DNA of 64,000 nucleotides from Hydractinia symbiolongicarpus (lineage: Eukaryota; Cnidaria; Hydrozoa; Anthoathecata; Hydractiniidae), in assembly GCF_029227915.1 (NCBI RefSeq), contig NC_079882.1, positions 16,444,501 through 16,508,500 on the forward strand, read 5' to 3'. Both the position numbers and the translations under genes were made by a program. The notes under the pieces are model-generated. The model had not been told where the DNA came from and searched no databases. It saw only the letters and a program-made list of their open reading frames with translations. Shown one piece after another: positions 27,396-41,435 of this stretch; the stretch's first letter is position 1, and the number at the start of each line of letters is the position of its first letter.

Positions 27396-28851
27396 TCTGC
27401 CTGCGCAGGTTACAATTAGACTAGTCGTTCCAGTCTCAATGCGCTACAACATCCCAAGTCGTTTTCATTAGCGCCCTCACCTTAGAACACTCTTAACTAC
27501 GTGCACAGTCCTATGAAGGCTGTAATATGGCCTTTTGCAGTCTAATAACTGCCTCATACGTTAATCACGTGGTTTTACCTGCCTGTGCAGATTACCATTA
27601 GACTATTCGCCCCATTTGCAATGCGCTACAACGTCCCAAGTCGTTTCCATTAGCGCCGTTGCCTGAGAACAATCTTAAGTACGCGCACAGTCCTATAAAG
27701 GCTGTAATGGGGCCTTTTGCAGTTTAATAAAGGCCTCACACGTAAATCACGTGGTTCCATCTGCCTGCGCAGGTTACCATTGGACTATTCGATCCAGTCT
27801 CAATGGACTACAACGCTCCAAGTGGTTTTCCTAAGTGCAGTGGCCTTAGAACTCTCTAAACTACGTGCACAGTCCTATAACGACCATAATACTGACCTTT
27901 GCAGTCTAATAAAGGCCTCATACGTAAATCACGTGGTTCCATCTGCCTGCGCAGGTTACCATTGGAGTAGTCGTTCCAGTCTCAATGCACTACAACGTCC
28001 CAAGTCGTTTTCATTAGCGCCGTTGCCTTAGAACAATCTTACGTACGCGCACAGCCCTATAAAGGCTGTAATATGGCCTTTTGCAGTCTAATAAAGGCCT
28101 CACACGTAAATCACGTGGTTCCATCTGCCTGCACAGGTTACCATTGGACTAGTCGTTTCAGTCTCAATGCGCTACAACGTCCCAAGTCGTTTTCATTAGT
28201 GCCGTTGGGTTAGAACAGTCTTACGTACGCGCACAGTCCTATAAAGGCTGTAATATGGCCTTTTGCAGTCCAATAAAGGCCTCACACGTAAATCACGTGG
28301 TTCCATCTCCCTGGGAAGGTTACCATTGGACTATTCCTTCCAGTCTCAATGCACTGCAACGTTCCAAGTGGTTTTCCTTAGCGCTGTGGCCTTAGAACAC
28401 TCTTAACTACGTGCACAGCGCTATAAAGACCGTAATAAGGCCCTTTGCAGTCTAATAAAAGCTTCACACGTTAATCACCTGGTTTCACATGCCTGTGCAG
28501 GTTATCATTGGACTATTCGCTCCAGTTGCAATGCGCTACAACGTCCCAAGTCGTTTTCATTAGCGTCGTTGCCTTAGAACACTCTTAACTACGTGCACAG
28601 TCCTATCAAGGCTGTAATATGGCCTTTTGCAGTCTAATAAAGGCCTCACACGTAAATCACGTGGTTCCATCTGCCTGCACAGGTTACCATTAGACTAGCC
28701 GATCCAGTCTCAATGCACTGCAAATTTTCAAGTGGTTTTTTTTAGCGTCGTGGCCTTAGAACAGTCTTAAGTACGCGTACATTCCTATGAAGGCTGTAAT
28801 ATGGCCTTTTACAGTGTAATAACGGCCTCATAACTAAATCACGTGGTTCCA
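27396..28851 (+). repeat. 8-monomer HOR (1,456 bp), copy 2
   Basis: This is the complete second copy, with the same eight monomer types in order and scattered substitutions (for example TCCTATCAAGG at about 28,603 and TGACCTTTGCAG at about 27,894). It abuts copy 1 with no break in unit phase. Confidence 0.9.
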
Positions 28852-30036
28852 TCTGCCTGCGCAGGTTACAATTAGACTAGTCGTTCCAGTCTCAATGCGC
28901 TACAACATCCCAAGTCGTTTTCATTAGCGCCGTCACCTTAGAACACTCTTAACTACGTGCACAGTCCTATGAAGGCTGTAATATGGCCTTTTGCAGTCTA
29001 ATAACTGCCTCATACGTTAATCACGTGGTTTTACCTGCCTGCGCAGATTACCATTAGACTATTCGCCCCATTCGCAATGCGCTACAACGTCCCAAGTCGT
29101 TTCCATTAGCGCCGTTGCCTGAGAACAATCTTAAGTACGCGCACAGTCCTATAAAGGCTGTAATGGGGCCTTTTGCAGTTTAATAAAGGCCTCACACGTA
29201 AATCACGTGGTTCCATCTGCCTGCGCAGGTTACCATTGGACTATTCGATCCAGTCTCAATGCACTACAACGCTCCAAGTGGTTTTCTTAAGTGCAGTGGC
29301 CTTAGAACTCTCTAAACTACGTGCACAGTCCTATAACGACCATAATACTGCCCTTTGCAGTCTAATAAAGGCCTCATACGTAAATCACGTGGTTCCATCT
29401 GCCGGCGCAGGTTACCATTGGAGTAGTCGTTCCAGTCTCAATGCACTACAACGTCCCAAGTCGTTTTCATTAGCGCCGTTGCCTTAGAACAATCTTACGT
29501 ACGCGCACAGCCCTATAAAGGCTGTAATATGGCCTTTTGCAGTCTAATAAAGGCCTCACACGTAAATCACGTGGTTCCATCTGCCTGCACAGGTTACCAT
29601 TGGGCTAGTCGTTTCAGTCTCAATGCGCTACAACGTCCCAAGTCGTTTTCATTAGAGCCGTTGGGTTAGAACAGTCTTACGTACGCGCACAGTCCTTTAA
29701 AGGCTGTAATATGGCCTTTTGCAGTCCAATAAAGGCCTCACACGTAAATCACGTGGTTCCATCTCCCTGGGAAGGTTACCATTGGACTATTCCTTCCAGT
29801 CTCAATGCACTACAACGTTCCAAGTGGTTTTCCTTAGCGCTGTGGCCTTAGAACACTCTTAACTACGTGCACAGCGCTATAAAGACCGTAATAAGGCCCT
29901 TTGCAGTCTAATAAAAGCTTCACACGTTAATCACCTGGTTTCACCTGCCTCTGCAGGTTATCATTGGACTATTCGCTCCAGTTGCAATGCGCTACAACGT
30001 CCCAAGTCGTTTTCATTAGCGTCGTTGCCTTAGAAC
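28852..30036 (+). repeat. 8-monomer HOR, copy 3 (partial, about 6.5 units)
   Basis: This follows copies 1 and 2 until about 30,036, where the expected CACTCTTAACTACGTGC is replaced by CAATCTTAGGTACGCGC and the array enters the uniform 182-bp block. Part of this copy, with the following block, reappears at 34.2-36.0 kb. Confidence 0.85.
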
Positions 30037-31680
30037 AATCTTAGGTACGCGCACAGTCCTATAAAGGCTGTAATATTTCCTTTTGCAGTCTAATAAAGGC
30101 CTCACACGTAAATCACGTTGTTCCACCTGCCTGCGCAGGTTACCATTGGCCTAGTCCTTCCAGTCTCAATGCGCTACAACGTCCCAAGTTGTTTTCATTG
30201 GCGAAGTTGCCTTACAACACTCTTAACTACGTGCACCTTCCTCTAAAGGCTGTAATATGGCCTTTGGCAGTCTTAATAAAGGCTTCACGCGTAAATCACG
30301 TGGTTCCATTTGCCTGTGCAGATTACCATTGGACTATTTCTTCTAGTCTCAATGCGCTACAACGTCCCAAGTTGTTTTCATTATCGCCGTTGCCTTACAA
30401 CACTCTTAACTACGTGCACAGTCATTTAAAGGCTGTATTATGGCCTTTTGCAGTCTAATAAAGGCCTCACACGTAAATCACGTGGTTTCACCTGTCTGTG
30501 CAGGTTACCATTGGCCCAGTCATTCCAGTCTTAATGTGCTACAACGTCTCAAATTGTTTTCATTGGCGAAGTTGCCTTACAACACTCTTAACTACGTGCA
30601 CAGTTCTCTAAAGGCTGTAATATGGCCTTTGGCAGTCTAATAAAGGCCTCACACGTAAATCACGTGGTTCCATTTGCCTGTGCAGATTACCATTGGACTA
30701 TTTCTTCTAGTCTCAATGCGCTACAACGTCCCAAGTTGTTTTCATTATCGCCGTTGCCTTAAAACACTCTTAACTACGTGCACAGTCATTTAAAGGCTGT
30801 ATTATGGCCTTTTGCAGTCTAATAAAGGCCTCACACGTAAATCACGTGGTTTCACCTGTCTGTGCAGGTTACCATTGGCCCAGTCCTTCCAGTCTCAATG
30901 GGCTACAACGTCTCAAATTGTTTTCATTGGCGAAGTTGCCTTACAACACTCTTAACTACGTGCACAGTCCTCTAAAGGCTGTAATATGGCCTTTTGCAGA
31001 ATAATAACTGCCTCATACGTAAATCACGTGGTTCCATTTGCCTGCGCAGGTTACCATTGGACTATTCCTTCCATTCTCAATGCGCTACAACGTCCCAAGT
31101 CGTTTTCATTATCGCCGTTGCGTTACAACACTCTTAACTACGCGCACAGTCCTATAAAGGCCGTAATATGGCCTTTTGCAGTCTAATAAAGGCCTCACAC
31201 GTAAATCACGTGGTTTCACCGATCTGCGCAGATTACCATTGGCCTAGTCCTGCAAGTCTCAATGTGCTACAACGTTCCAAGTCGTTTTCCTTAGCGCCGT
31301 TGCCTTACAACACTCTTAACTACGTGCACAGTCCTATAAAGGCTGTAAAATGGCCTTTTGCATTATAATAAAGGCTTCACACGTAAATCACGTGGTTTCA
31401 CCTGTCTGTGCAGGTTACCATTGGCCCAGTCCTTTCAGTCTCAATGTGCTACAACGTCTCAAGTTGTTTTCATTGGCGAAGTTGCCTTACAACACTCTTA
31501 ACTACGTGCACAGTCTTATAAAGGCTGTAATATGGCCTTTTGCAGTCTAATAACTGCATCATCCGTAAATCGCGTGGTTCCATTTGCCTGCGCAGGTTAC
31601 CATTGGACTTGTTGTTCCAGTCTCAATGCACTACAATGTTTCCAGTGGTTTTCCTTAGCGCCGAGGACTTAGAACACTCT
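30037..31680 (+). repeat. Block of uniform 182-bp units of the CTTACAACACTC type
   Basis: Units here share CTTACAACACTCTTAACTACGTGCAC and often GGCGAAGTTGCC, and their GGCC landmarks fall at near-perfect 182-bp steps. A 364-bp (two-unit) similarity is visible between units starting 30,440 and 30,804. The same types recur at 35.8-36.4, 39.3-40.3, 41.5-42.4 and 46.8-47.2 kb, so this group was copied repeatedly. Confidence 0.85.
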
Positions 31681-32941
31681 TAACTACGTGCACGGCGCTA
31701 TAAAGACCGCAATAAGGCCCTTTGCAGTCTAAAAAAAGCCTAACACGTAAATCACGTGGTTCAGGTTCCCATTGGACTAGTCGTTCTAGTCTCAATGCGC
31801 TACAACATCCCAAGTCGTTTTCATTATCGCCGCCACCTTAGAACACTCTTAACTACGTGCACAGTCCTATAAAGGCTGTAATATGGCCTTTTGCGGTCTA
31901 ATAACTACCTCATACGTTAATCACGTGGTTTCACCTGCCTGCGCAGATTACCATTAGACTATTCGCTCCATTCGCAATGGGCTTCAACGTCCCAAGTCGT
32001 TTCCATTAGCGCCGTTGCCTGAGAACAATCTTAAGTATGCGCACAGTCCTATAAAGGCTGTAATATGGCCTTTTGCAGTCTAATAAAGGCCTCACACGTA
32101 AATCACGTGGTTCCATCTGCCTGCGCAGGTTACCATTGGACTATTCGATCCAGTCTCAATGCACTACAACGCTCCAAGTGGTTTTCCTAAGTGCAGTGGC
32201 CTTAGAACTCTCTAAACTACGTGCACAGTCCTATAACGACCATAATACTGCCCTTTGCAGTCTAATAAAGGCCTCATACGTAAATCACGTGGTTCCATCT
32301 GCCTGCGCAGGTTACCATTGGAGTAGTCGTTCCAGTCTCAATGCACTACAACGTCCCAAGTCGTTTTCATTAGCGCCGTTGCCTTAGAACAATCTTACGT
32401 ACGCGCACAGCCCTATAAAGGCTGTAATATGGCCTTTTGCAGTCTAATAAAGGCCTCACACGTAAATCACGTGGTTCCATCTGCCTGCACAGGTTACCAT
32501 TTGACTAGTCGTTTCAGTCTCAATGCGCTACAACGTCCCAAGTCGTTTTCATTAGTGCCGTTGGGTTAGAACAGTCTTACGTACGCGCACAGTCCTATAA
32601 AGGCTGTAATATGGCCTTTTGCAGTCCAATAAAGGCCTCACACGTAAATCACGTGGTTCCATCTCCCTGGGAAGGTTACCATTGGACTATTCCTTCCAGT
32701 GTCAATGCACTGCAACGTTCCAAGTGGTTTTCCTTAGCGCTGTGGCCTTAGAACACTCTTAACTACGTGCACAGCGCTATAAAGACCGTAATAAGGCCCT
32801 TTGCAGTCTAATAAAAGCTTCACACGTTAATCACCTGGTTTCACATGCCTGTGCAGGTTATCATTGGACTATTCGCTCCAGTTGCAATGCGCTACAACGT
32901 CCCAAGTCGTTTTCATTAGCGTCGTTGCCTTAGAACACTCT
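31681..32941 (+). repeat. 7-monomer tandem duplication (1,261 bp), copy 1
   Basis: This matches the next 1,261 bp almost perfectly. I saw CCATTTGAC at about 32,497 against CCATTGGAC in copy 2. The length is 7 x 182 less 13 bp. The 13 bp are missing from a unit at about 31,759 that reads GTGGTTCAGGTTCCC where the related unit at about 36,643 keeps the full sequence between GTGGTTC and CAGGTTCCC. Confidence 0.9.
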
Positions 32942-34202
32942 TAACTACGTGCACGGCGCTATAAAGACCGCAATAAGGCCCTTTGCAGTCTAAAAAAAGC
33001 CTAACACGTAAATCACGTGGTTCAGGTTCCCATTGGACTAGTCGTTCTAGTCTCAATGCGCTACAACATCCCAAGTCGTTTTCATTATCGCCGCCACCTT
33101 AGAACACTCTTAACTACGTGCACAGTCCTATAAAGGCTGTAATATGGCCTTTTGCGGTCTAATAACTACCTCATACGTTAATCACGTGGTTTCACCTGCC
33201 TGCGCAGATTACCATTAGACTATTCGCTCCATTCGCAATGGGCTTCAACGTCCCAAGTCGTTTCCATTAGCGCCGTTGCCTGAGAACAATCTTAAGTATG
33301 CGCACAGTCCTATAAAGGCTGTAATATGGCCTTTTGCAGTCTAATAAAGGCCTCACACGTAAATCACGTGGTTCCATCTGCCTGCGCAGGTTACCATTGG
33401 ACTATTCGATCCAGTCTCAATGCACTACAACGCTCCAAGTGGTTTTCCTAAGTGCAGTGGCCTTAGAACTCTCTAAACTACGTGCACAGTCCTATAACGA
33501 CCATAATACTGCCCTTTGCAGTCTAATAAAGGCCTCATACGTAAATCACGTGGTTCCATCTGCCTGCGCAGGTTACCATTGGAGTAGTCGTTCCAGTCTC
33601 AATGCACTACAACGTCCCAAGTCGTTTTCATTAGCGCCGTTGCCTTAGAACAATCTTACGTACGCGCACAGCCCTATAAAGGCTGTAATATGGCCTTTTG
33701 CAGTCTAATAAAGGCCTCACACGTAAATCACGTGGTTCCATCTGCCTGCACAGGTTACCATTGGACTAGTCGTTTCAGTCTCAATGCGCTACAACGTCCC
33801 AAGTCGTTTTCATTAGTGCCGTTGGGTTAGAACAGTCTTACGTACGCGCACAGTCCTATAAAGGCTGTAATATGGCCTTTTGCAGTCCAATAAAGGCCTC
33901 ACACGTAAATCACGTGGTTCCATCTCCCTGGGAAGGTTACCATTGGACTATTCCTTCCAGTGTCAATGCACTGCAACGTTCCAAGTGGTTTTCCTTAGCG
34001 CTGTGGCCTTAGAACACTCTTAACTACGTGCACAGCGCTATAAAGACCGTAATAAGGCCCTTTGCAGTCTAATAAAAGCTTCACACGTTAATCACCTGGT
34101 TTCACATGCCTGTGCAGGTTATCATTGGACTATTCGCTCCAGTTGCAATGCGCTACAACGTCCCAAGTCGTTTTCATTAGCGTCGTTGCCTTAGAACACT
34201 CT
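32942..34202 (+). repeat. 7-monomer tandem duplication (1,261 bp), copy 2
   Basis: This is an immediate tandem copy of the preceding 1,261 bp, including the same 13-bp deletion at about 33,020. It ends at about 34,202, where copy 1 would continue with GCACGGCGC and this copy continues with GCACAGTCC, re-entering the 8-monomer order. The near identity suggests a recent event. Confidence 0.9.
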
Positions 34203-37044
34203 TAACTACGTGCACAGTCCTATAAAGGCTGTAATATGGCCTTTTGCAGTCTAATAAAGGCCTCACACGTAAATCACGTGGTTCCATCTGCCTGCACAGG
34301 TTACCATTGGACTAGCCGATCCAGTCTCAATGCACTGTAAATTTTCAAGTGGTTTTTTTAGCGTCGTGGCCTTAGAACAGTCTTAAGTACGCGTACATTC
34401 CTATGAAGGCTGTAATATGGCCTTTTACAGTGTAATAACGGCCTCATAACTAAATCACGTGGTTCCATCTGCCTGCGCAGGTTACAATTAGACTAGTCGT
34501 TCCAGTCTCAATGCGCTGCAACATCCCAAGTCGTTTTCATTAGCGCCGTCACCTTAGAACACTCTTAACTACGTGCACAGTCCTATGAAGGCTGTAATAT
34601 GGCCTTTTGCAGTCTAATAACTGCCTCATACGTTAATCACGTGGTTTTACCTGCCTGCGCAGATTACCATTAGACTATTCGCCCCATTCGCAATGCGCTA
34701 CAACGTCCCAAGTCGTTTCCATTAGCGCCGTTGCCTGAGAACAATCTTAAGTACGCGCACAGTCCTATAAAGGCTGTAATGGGGCCTTTTGCAGTTTAAT
34801 AAAGGCCTCACACGTAAATCACGTGGTTCCATCTGCCTGCGCAGGTTACCATTGGACTATTCGATCCAGTCTCAATGCACTACAACGCTCCAAGTGGTTT
34901 TCCTAAGTGCAGTGGCCTTAGAACTCTCTAAACTAGTGCACAGTCCTATAACGACCATAATACTGCCCTTTGCAGTCTAATAAAGGCCTCATACGTAAAT
35001 CACGTGGTTCCATCTGCCTGCGCAGGTTACCATTGGAGTAGTCGTTCCAGTCTCAATGCACTACAACGTCCCAAGTCGTTTTCATTAGCGCCGTTGCCTT
35101 AGAACAATCTTACGTACGTGCACAGCCCTATAAAGGCTGTAATATGGCCTTTTGCAGTCTAATAAAGGCCTCACACGTAAATCACGTGGTTCCATCTGCC
35201 TGCACAGGTTACCATTGGACTAGTCGTTTCAGTCTCAATGCGCTACAACGTCCCAAGTCGTTTTCATTAGTGCCGTTGGGTTAGAACAGTCTTACGTACG
35301 CGCACAGTCCTATAAAGGCTGTAATATGGGCTTTTGCAGTCCAATAAAGGCCTCACACGTAAATCACGTGGTTCCATCTCCCTGGGAATGTTACCATTGG
35401 ACTATTCCTTCCAGTCTCAATGCACTACAACGTTCCAAGTGGTTTTCCTTAGCGCTGTGGCCTTAGAACACTCTTAACTACGTGCACAGCGCTATAAAGA
35501 CCGTAATAAGGCCCTTTGCAGTCTAATAAAAGCTTCACACGTTAATCACCTGGTTTCACCTGCCTCTGCAGGTTATCATTGGACTATTCGCTCCAGTTGC
35601 AATGCGCTACAACGTCCCAAGTCGTTTTCATTAGCGTCGTTGCCTTAGAACAATCTTAGGTACGCGCACAGTCCTATAAAGGCTGTAATATTTCCTTTTG
35701 CAGTCTAATAAAGGCCTCACACGAATCACGTTGTTCCACCTGCCTGCGCAGGTTACCATTGGCCTAGTCCTTCCAGTCTCAATGCGCTACAACGTCCCTA
35801 GTTGTTTTCATTGGCGAAGTTGCCTTACAACACTCTTAACTACGTGCACAGTCCTCTAAATGCTGTAATATGGCCTTTGGCAGTCTTAATAAAGGCTTCA
35901 CGCGTAAATCACGTGGTTCCATTTGCCTGTGCAGATTACCATTGGACTATTTCTTCTAGTCTCAATGCGCTACAACGTCCCAAGTTGTTTTCATTATCGC
36001 CGTTGCCTTACAACACTCTTAACTACGCGCACAGTCCTATAAAGGCCGTAATATGGCCTTTTGCAGTCTAATAAAGGCCTCACACGTAAATCACGTGGTT
36101 TCACCGATCTGCGCAGATTACCATTGGCCTAGTCCTGCAAGTCTCAATGTGCTACAACGTTCCAAGTCGTTTTCCTTAGCGCCGTTGCCTTACAACACTC
36201 TTAACTACGTGCACAGTCCTATAAAGGCTGTAAAATGGCCTTTTGCATTATAATAAAGGCTTCACACGTAAATCACGTGATTTCACCTGTCTGTGCAGGT
36301 TACCATTGGCCCAGTCCTTCCAGTCTCAATGTGCTACAACGTCTCAAGTTGTTTTCATTGGCGAAGTTGCCTTACAACACTCTTAACTACGTGCACAGTC
36401 TTATAAAGGCTGTAATATGGCCTTTTGCAGTCTAATAACTGCATCATCCGTAAATCACGTGGTTCCATTTGCCTGCGCAGGTTACCATTGGACTTGTTGT
36501 TCCAGTCTCAATGCACAACAACGTTTCCAGTGGTTTTCCTTAGCGCCGAGGCCTTAGAACACTCTTAACTACGTGCACGGCGCTATAAAGACCGCAATAA
36601 GGCCCTTTGCAGTCTAATAAAAGCCTAACACGTAAATCACGTGGTTCCATCTCCCTGGACAGGTTCCCATTGGACTAGTCGTTCTAGTCTCAATGCGCTA
36701 CAACATCCCAAGTCGTTTTCATTAGCGCCGCCACCTTAGAACACTCTTAACTACGTGCACAGTCCTATAAAGGCTGTAATATGGCCTTTTGCGGTCTAAT
36801 AACTACCTCATACGTTAATCACGTGGTTTCACCTGCCTGCGAGAATTACCATTAGACTATTCGCTCCATTCGCAATGGGCTTCAACGTCCCAAGTCGTTT
36901 CCATTAGCGCCGTTGCCTGAGAACAATCTTAAGTATGCGCACAGTCCTATAAAGGCTGTAATATGGCCTTTTGCAGTCTAATAAAGGCCTCACACGTAAA
37001 TCACGTGGTTCCATCTGCCTGCGCAGGTTACCATTGGACTAGTC
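34203..37044 (+). repeat. Re-used segments of the 28.6-32 kb region
   Basis: Bases about 34,203-36,015 match about 28,590-30,400 at an offset of 5,613-5,616 bp. From about 36,016 the match shifts to about 31,130-32,140 at an offset of 4,885 bp (4,898 after the 13-bp indel). The step of 728 bp is exactly four units, so the four units at about 30,402-31,129 are absent here. One unit near 34,932 lost a base (CTAGTGCAC), which makes the local period 1,455 bp. Confidence 0.85.
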
Positions 37045-39251
37045 GTTCCAGTCTCAATGCGCTACAACGTCCCAAGTGGTTCTCATTACTGCCGTTGGGT
37101 TAGAACAATCTTAAGTACGCGCACAGTCCTATAAAGGCTGTAATATGGCCTTTTGCAGTCCAATAAAGGCCTCACACGTAAATCACGTGGATCCATCTCC
37201 CTGGGCAGGTTACCATTGGACTATTCCTTCCAGTCTCAATGCACTACAACGTTCCAAGTGGTTTTCCTTAGCGCTGTGGCCTTAGAACACTCTTATCTAC
37301 GTGCACAGCGCCATAAAGACCGTAATAAGGCCCTTTGCAGTCTAATAAAAGCTTCACACGTTAATCACCTGGTTTCACCTGCCTGCGCAGGTTCCCATTG
37401 GACTAGTCGTTTCAGTCTCAATGCGCTACAACATCCCAAGCCGTTTCCATTAGCGCCGTTGCCTGAGAACAATCTTAACTATGCGCACAGTCCTATAAAG
37501 GCTGTAATAGGGCCTTTTGCAGTTTAATAAAGGCCTCACACGTAAATCACGTGGTTCCATCTCCCTGGACAGGTTACCATTTGACTATTCTTTCCAGTTT
37601 CAATGCACTACAACGTTCCAAGTGGTTTTCCTTAGCGCCGTGGCCTTAGAACAATCTTTAGTACACGCACATTCCTATAAAGGCTGTAATATGGCCTTTT
37701 GCAGTGTAATAACGGCCTCATACGTAAATCACGTGGTTCCATCTGCCTGCGCAGGTTACCATTGGACTAGTCGTTCCAGTCTCAATGCGCTACAACATCC
37801 CAAGCCGTTTTCATTAGCGCCGTCACCTTAGAACACTCTTAACTACGTGCACAGTCCTATAAAGGCTGTAATATGGCCTTTTGCAGTCTAATAAAGGCCT
37901 CACACGTAAATCACGTGGTTCCATCTGCCTGCGCAGGTTACCATTGGACTAGCCGATCGAGTCTCAATGCACTGCAAATTTCCAAGTGGTTTTCTTTAGC
38001 GTCGTGGCCTTAGAACAATCTTAAGTACGCGTGCATTCCTATAAAGGCTGTAATATGGCCTTTTGCAGTCTAATAAAGGCGTCACACGTAAATCACGTGG
38101 TTCCATCTGCCTGCGCAGGTTACCATTGGACTAGTCGATCCAGTCTCAATGCACTACAACGCTCCAAGTGGTTTTCCTAAGTGCAGTGGCCATAGAACTC
38201 TCTAAACTACGTGCACAGTCCTATAACGACCTTAATATGGCCCTTTTCAGTCTAATAAAGGCCTCACACGTAAATCACGTGGTTCCATCTGCCTGCGCAG
38301 GTTACCATTGGAGTAGTCGTTCCAGTCTCAATGCACTACAACGTCCCAAGTCGTTTTCATTAGCGCCGTTGCCTTAGAAAAATCTTACGTACGCGCACAG
38401 TCCTATAAAGGCTGTAATATGGCCTTTTGCAGTCTAAAAAAGGCCTCACACGTAAATCACGTGGTTCCATCTGCCTGCGCAGGTTACCATTGGACTAATT
38501 GTTCCAGTCTCAATGCACTACAACCCTCCAAGTGGTTTTCCTTAGCGTCGTGGCCTTAGACTCTCCTAATTACGTGCACAGCACTATAAAGTCTGTAATA
38601 TGGCCTTTTGCAGTTTAATAAAAACCTCACACGTAAATCACGTGGTTACATCTGTGCAAGTTACCATTGGCCTAGTCCTTCCAGTCTGAACGCGCTACAA
38701 CGTCCCAAGTCGTTTTCATTGGCGAAGTTGCCTTACAACACTCTTAACTACGTGCACAGTCCTATAAAGGCTGTAATATGGCCTTTGGTAGTCTAATAAA
38801 GGCCTCACACGTTAATCACGTGGTTTTATCTGCTTGCGCAGATTACCATTAGACTATTCGCCCTATTCGCAATGCGCTATAACGTCCCAAGTCGTTTCCA
38901 TTAGCGGCGTTGCCTGAGAACAATCTTAAGTACGTGCACAGTCCTATAAAGGCTGTAATGGGGCCTTTTGCAGTTTAATAAAGGCCTCACACGTAAATCA
39001 CGTGGTTCCATCTGCCTGCGCAGGTTACCATTGGACTATTCGATCCAGTCTCAATGCACTACAACGCTCCAAGTGGTTTTCCTAAGTGCAGTGGCCTTAG
39101 AACTCTCTAAACTACGTGCACAGTCCTATAACGACCATAATACTGCCCTTTGCAGTCTAATAAAAGCCTCATACGTAAATCACGTAGTTCCATCTGCCTG
39201 CACAGGTTACCATTGGAGTAGTCGTTCCAGTCTCAATGCACTACAACGTCC
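37045..39251 (+). repeat. Mixed satellite block
   Basis: These units have no clean tandem period of their own. About 37,840-38,500 resembles about 43,660-44,310 (the AGCCGATCGAG unit and the CTTAATATGGCCC unit), about 37,153-37,380 resembles 45,338, and the 178-bp short unit at about 38,608 is the same type as those at 53,500, 54,741 and 61,637. It appears to be an early sample of the types amplified further right. Confidence 0.75.
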
Positions 39252-41435
39252 CAAGTCGTTTTCATTAGCGCCGTTGCCTTAGAACAATCTTACGTACGCG
39301 CACAGCCCTATAAAGGCTGTAATATGGCCTTTTGCAGTCTAATAAAGGACTCCCACGTAAATCACGTGGTTCCATCTGCCTGCGCAGGTTACCATTGGCC
39401 TAGTCCTTCCAGTCTCAATGCGCTACAACGTCCCAAGTCGTTTTCATTGGCGAAGTTGCCTTACAACACTCTTAACTACGTGCACAGTCATTTAAAGGCT
39501 GTATTATGGCCTTTTGCAGTCTAATAAAGGCCTCACACGTAAATCACGTGGTTTCACCTGTCTGTGCAGGTTACCATTGGCCCAGGCATTCCAGTCTTAA
39601 TGTGCTACAACGTCTCAAATTGTTTTCATTGGCGAAGTTGCCTTACAACACTCTTAACTACGTGTACAGTTCTCTAAAGGCTGTAATATGGCCTTTTGCA
39701 GAATAATAACTGCCTCATACGTAAATCACGTGGTTCCATTTGCCTGCGCAGGTTACCATTGGACTATTCCTTCCATTCTCAATGCGCTACAACGTCCCAA
39801 GTCGTTTTCATTATCGCCGTTGCGTTACAACATTCTTAACTACGCGCACAGTCCTATAAAGGCCGTAATATGGCCTTTTGCAGTCTAATAAAGGCCTCAC
39901 ACGTAAATCACGTGGTTTCACCGGTCTGCGCAGATTACCATTGGCCTAGTCCTGCAAGTCTCAATGTGCTACAACGTTCCAAGTCGTTTTCCTTAGCGCC
40001 GTTGCCTTACAACACTCTTAACGACGTGCACAGTCCTATAAAGGCTGTAAAATGGCCTTTTGCCTTATAATAAAAGCTTCACACGTAAATCACGTGGTTT
40101 CACCTGTCTGTGCAGGTTACCATTGGCCCAGTCCTTCCAGTCTCAATGTGCTACAACGTCTCAAGTTGTTTTCATTGGCGAAGTTGCCTTACAACACTCT
40201 CAACTACGTGCACAGTCCTATAAAGGCTGTAATATGGCCTTTTGCAGTCTAATAACTGCGTCATCCGTAAATCACGTGGTTCCATTTGCCTGCGCAGGTT
40301 ACCATTGGACTTGTTGTTCCAGTCTCAATGCACTACAACGTTTCCAGTGGTTTTCCTTAGCGCCGTGGCCTTAGAACACTCTTAACTACGTGCACGGCGC
40401 TTTAAAGACCGCAATAAGGCCCTTTGCAGTCTAATAAAAGCCTAACACGTAAATCACGTGGTTCCATCTCCCTGGACAGGTTACCATTGGACTAGTCGTT
40501 CTAATCTCAATGCGCTACAACATCCCAAGTCGTTTTCATTAGCGCCGTCACCTTAGAACACTCTTAACTACGTGCACAGTCCTATAAAGGCTGTAATATG
40601 GCCTTTTGCGGTCTAATAACTACCTCATACGTTAATCACGTGGTTTCACCTGCCTGCGCAGATTACCATTAGACTATTCGCTCCATTCGCAATGCGCTTC
40701 AACGTCCCAAGTCGTTTCTATTAGCGCCGTTGCCTGAGAACAATCTTAAGTATGCGCACAGTCCTATAAAGGCTGTAATAGGGCCTTTTGCAGTTTAATA
40801 AAGGCCTCACACTTAAATCACGTGGTTCCATCTCCCTGGACAGGTTACCATTTGACTATTCTTTCCAGTTTCAATGCACTACAACGTTCCAAGTGGTTTT
40901 CCTTAGCGCCGTGGCCTTAGAACAATCTTTAGTACACGCACATTCCTATAAAGGCTGTAATATGGCCTTTTGCAGTGTAATAACGGCCTCATACGTAAAT
41001 CACGGGGTTCCATCTGCCTGCGCAGGTTACCATTGGACTAGTCGTTCCAGTCTCAATGCGCTACAACATCCCAAGTCGTTTTCATTAGCGCCGTCACCTT
41101 AGAACACTCTTAACTACGTGCACAGTCCTATAAAGGCTGTAATATGGCCTTTTGCAGTCTAATAAAGGCCTCACACGTAAATCACGTGGTTCCATCTCCC
41201 TGGACAGGTTACCATTTGACTATTCTTTCCAGTTTCAATGCACTACAACGTTCCAAGTAGTTTTCCTTAGCGCCGTGGCCTTAGAACAATCTTTAGTACA
41301 CGCACATTCCTATAAAGGCTGTAATATGGCCTTTTGCAGTGTAATAACGGCCTCATACGTAAATCACGTGGTTCCATCTGCCTGCGCAGGTTACCATTGG
41401 ACTAGTCGTTCCAGTCTCAATGCGCTACAACATCC
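39252..41435 (+). repeat. 12-monomer HOR (2,184 bp), copy 1
   Basis: The offset to copy 2 is exactly 2,184 bp (12 x 182) over the whole length, with landmarks at 39,324, 39,506, 39,688, 39,870, 40,052 and 40,788 all shifting by the same amount. There are no net indels between the copies. Confidence 0.93.
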
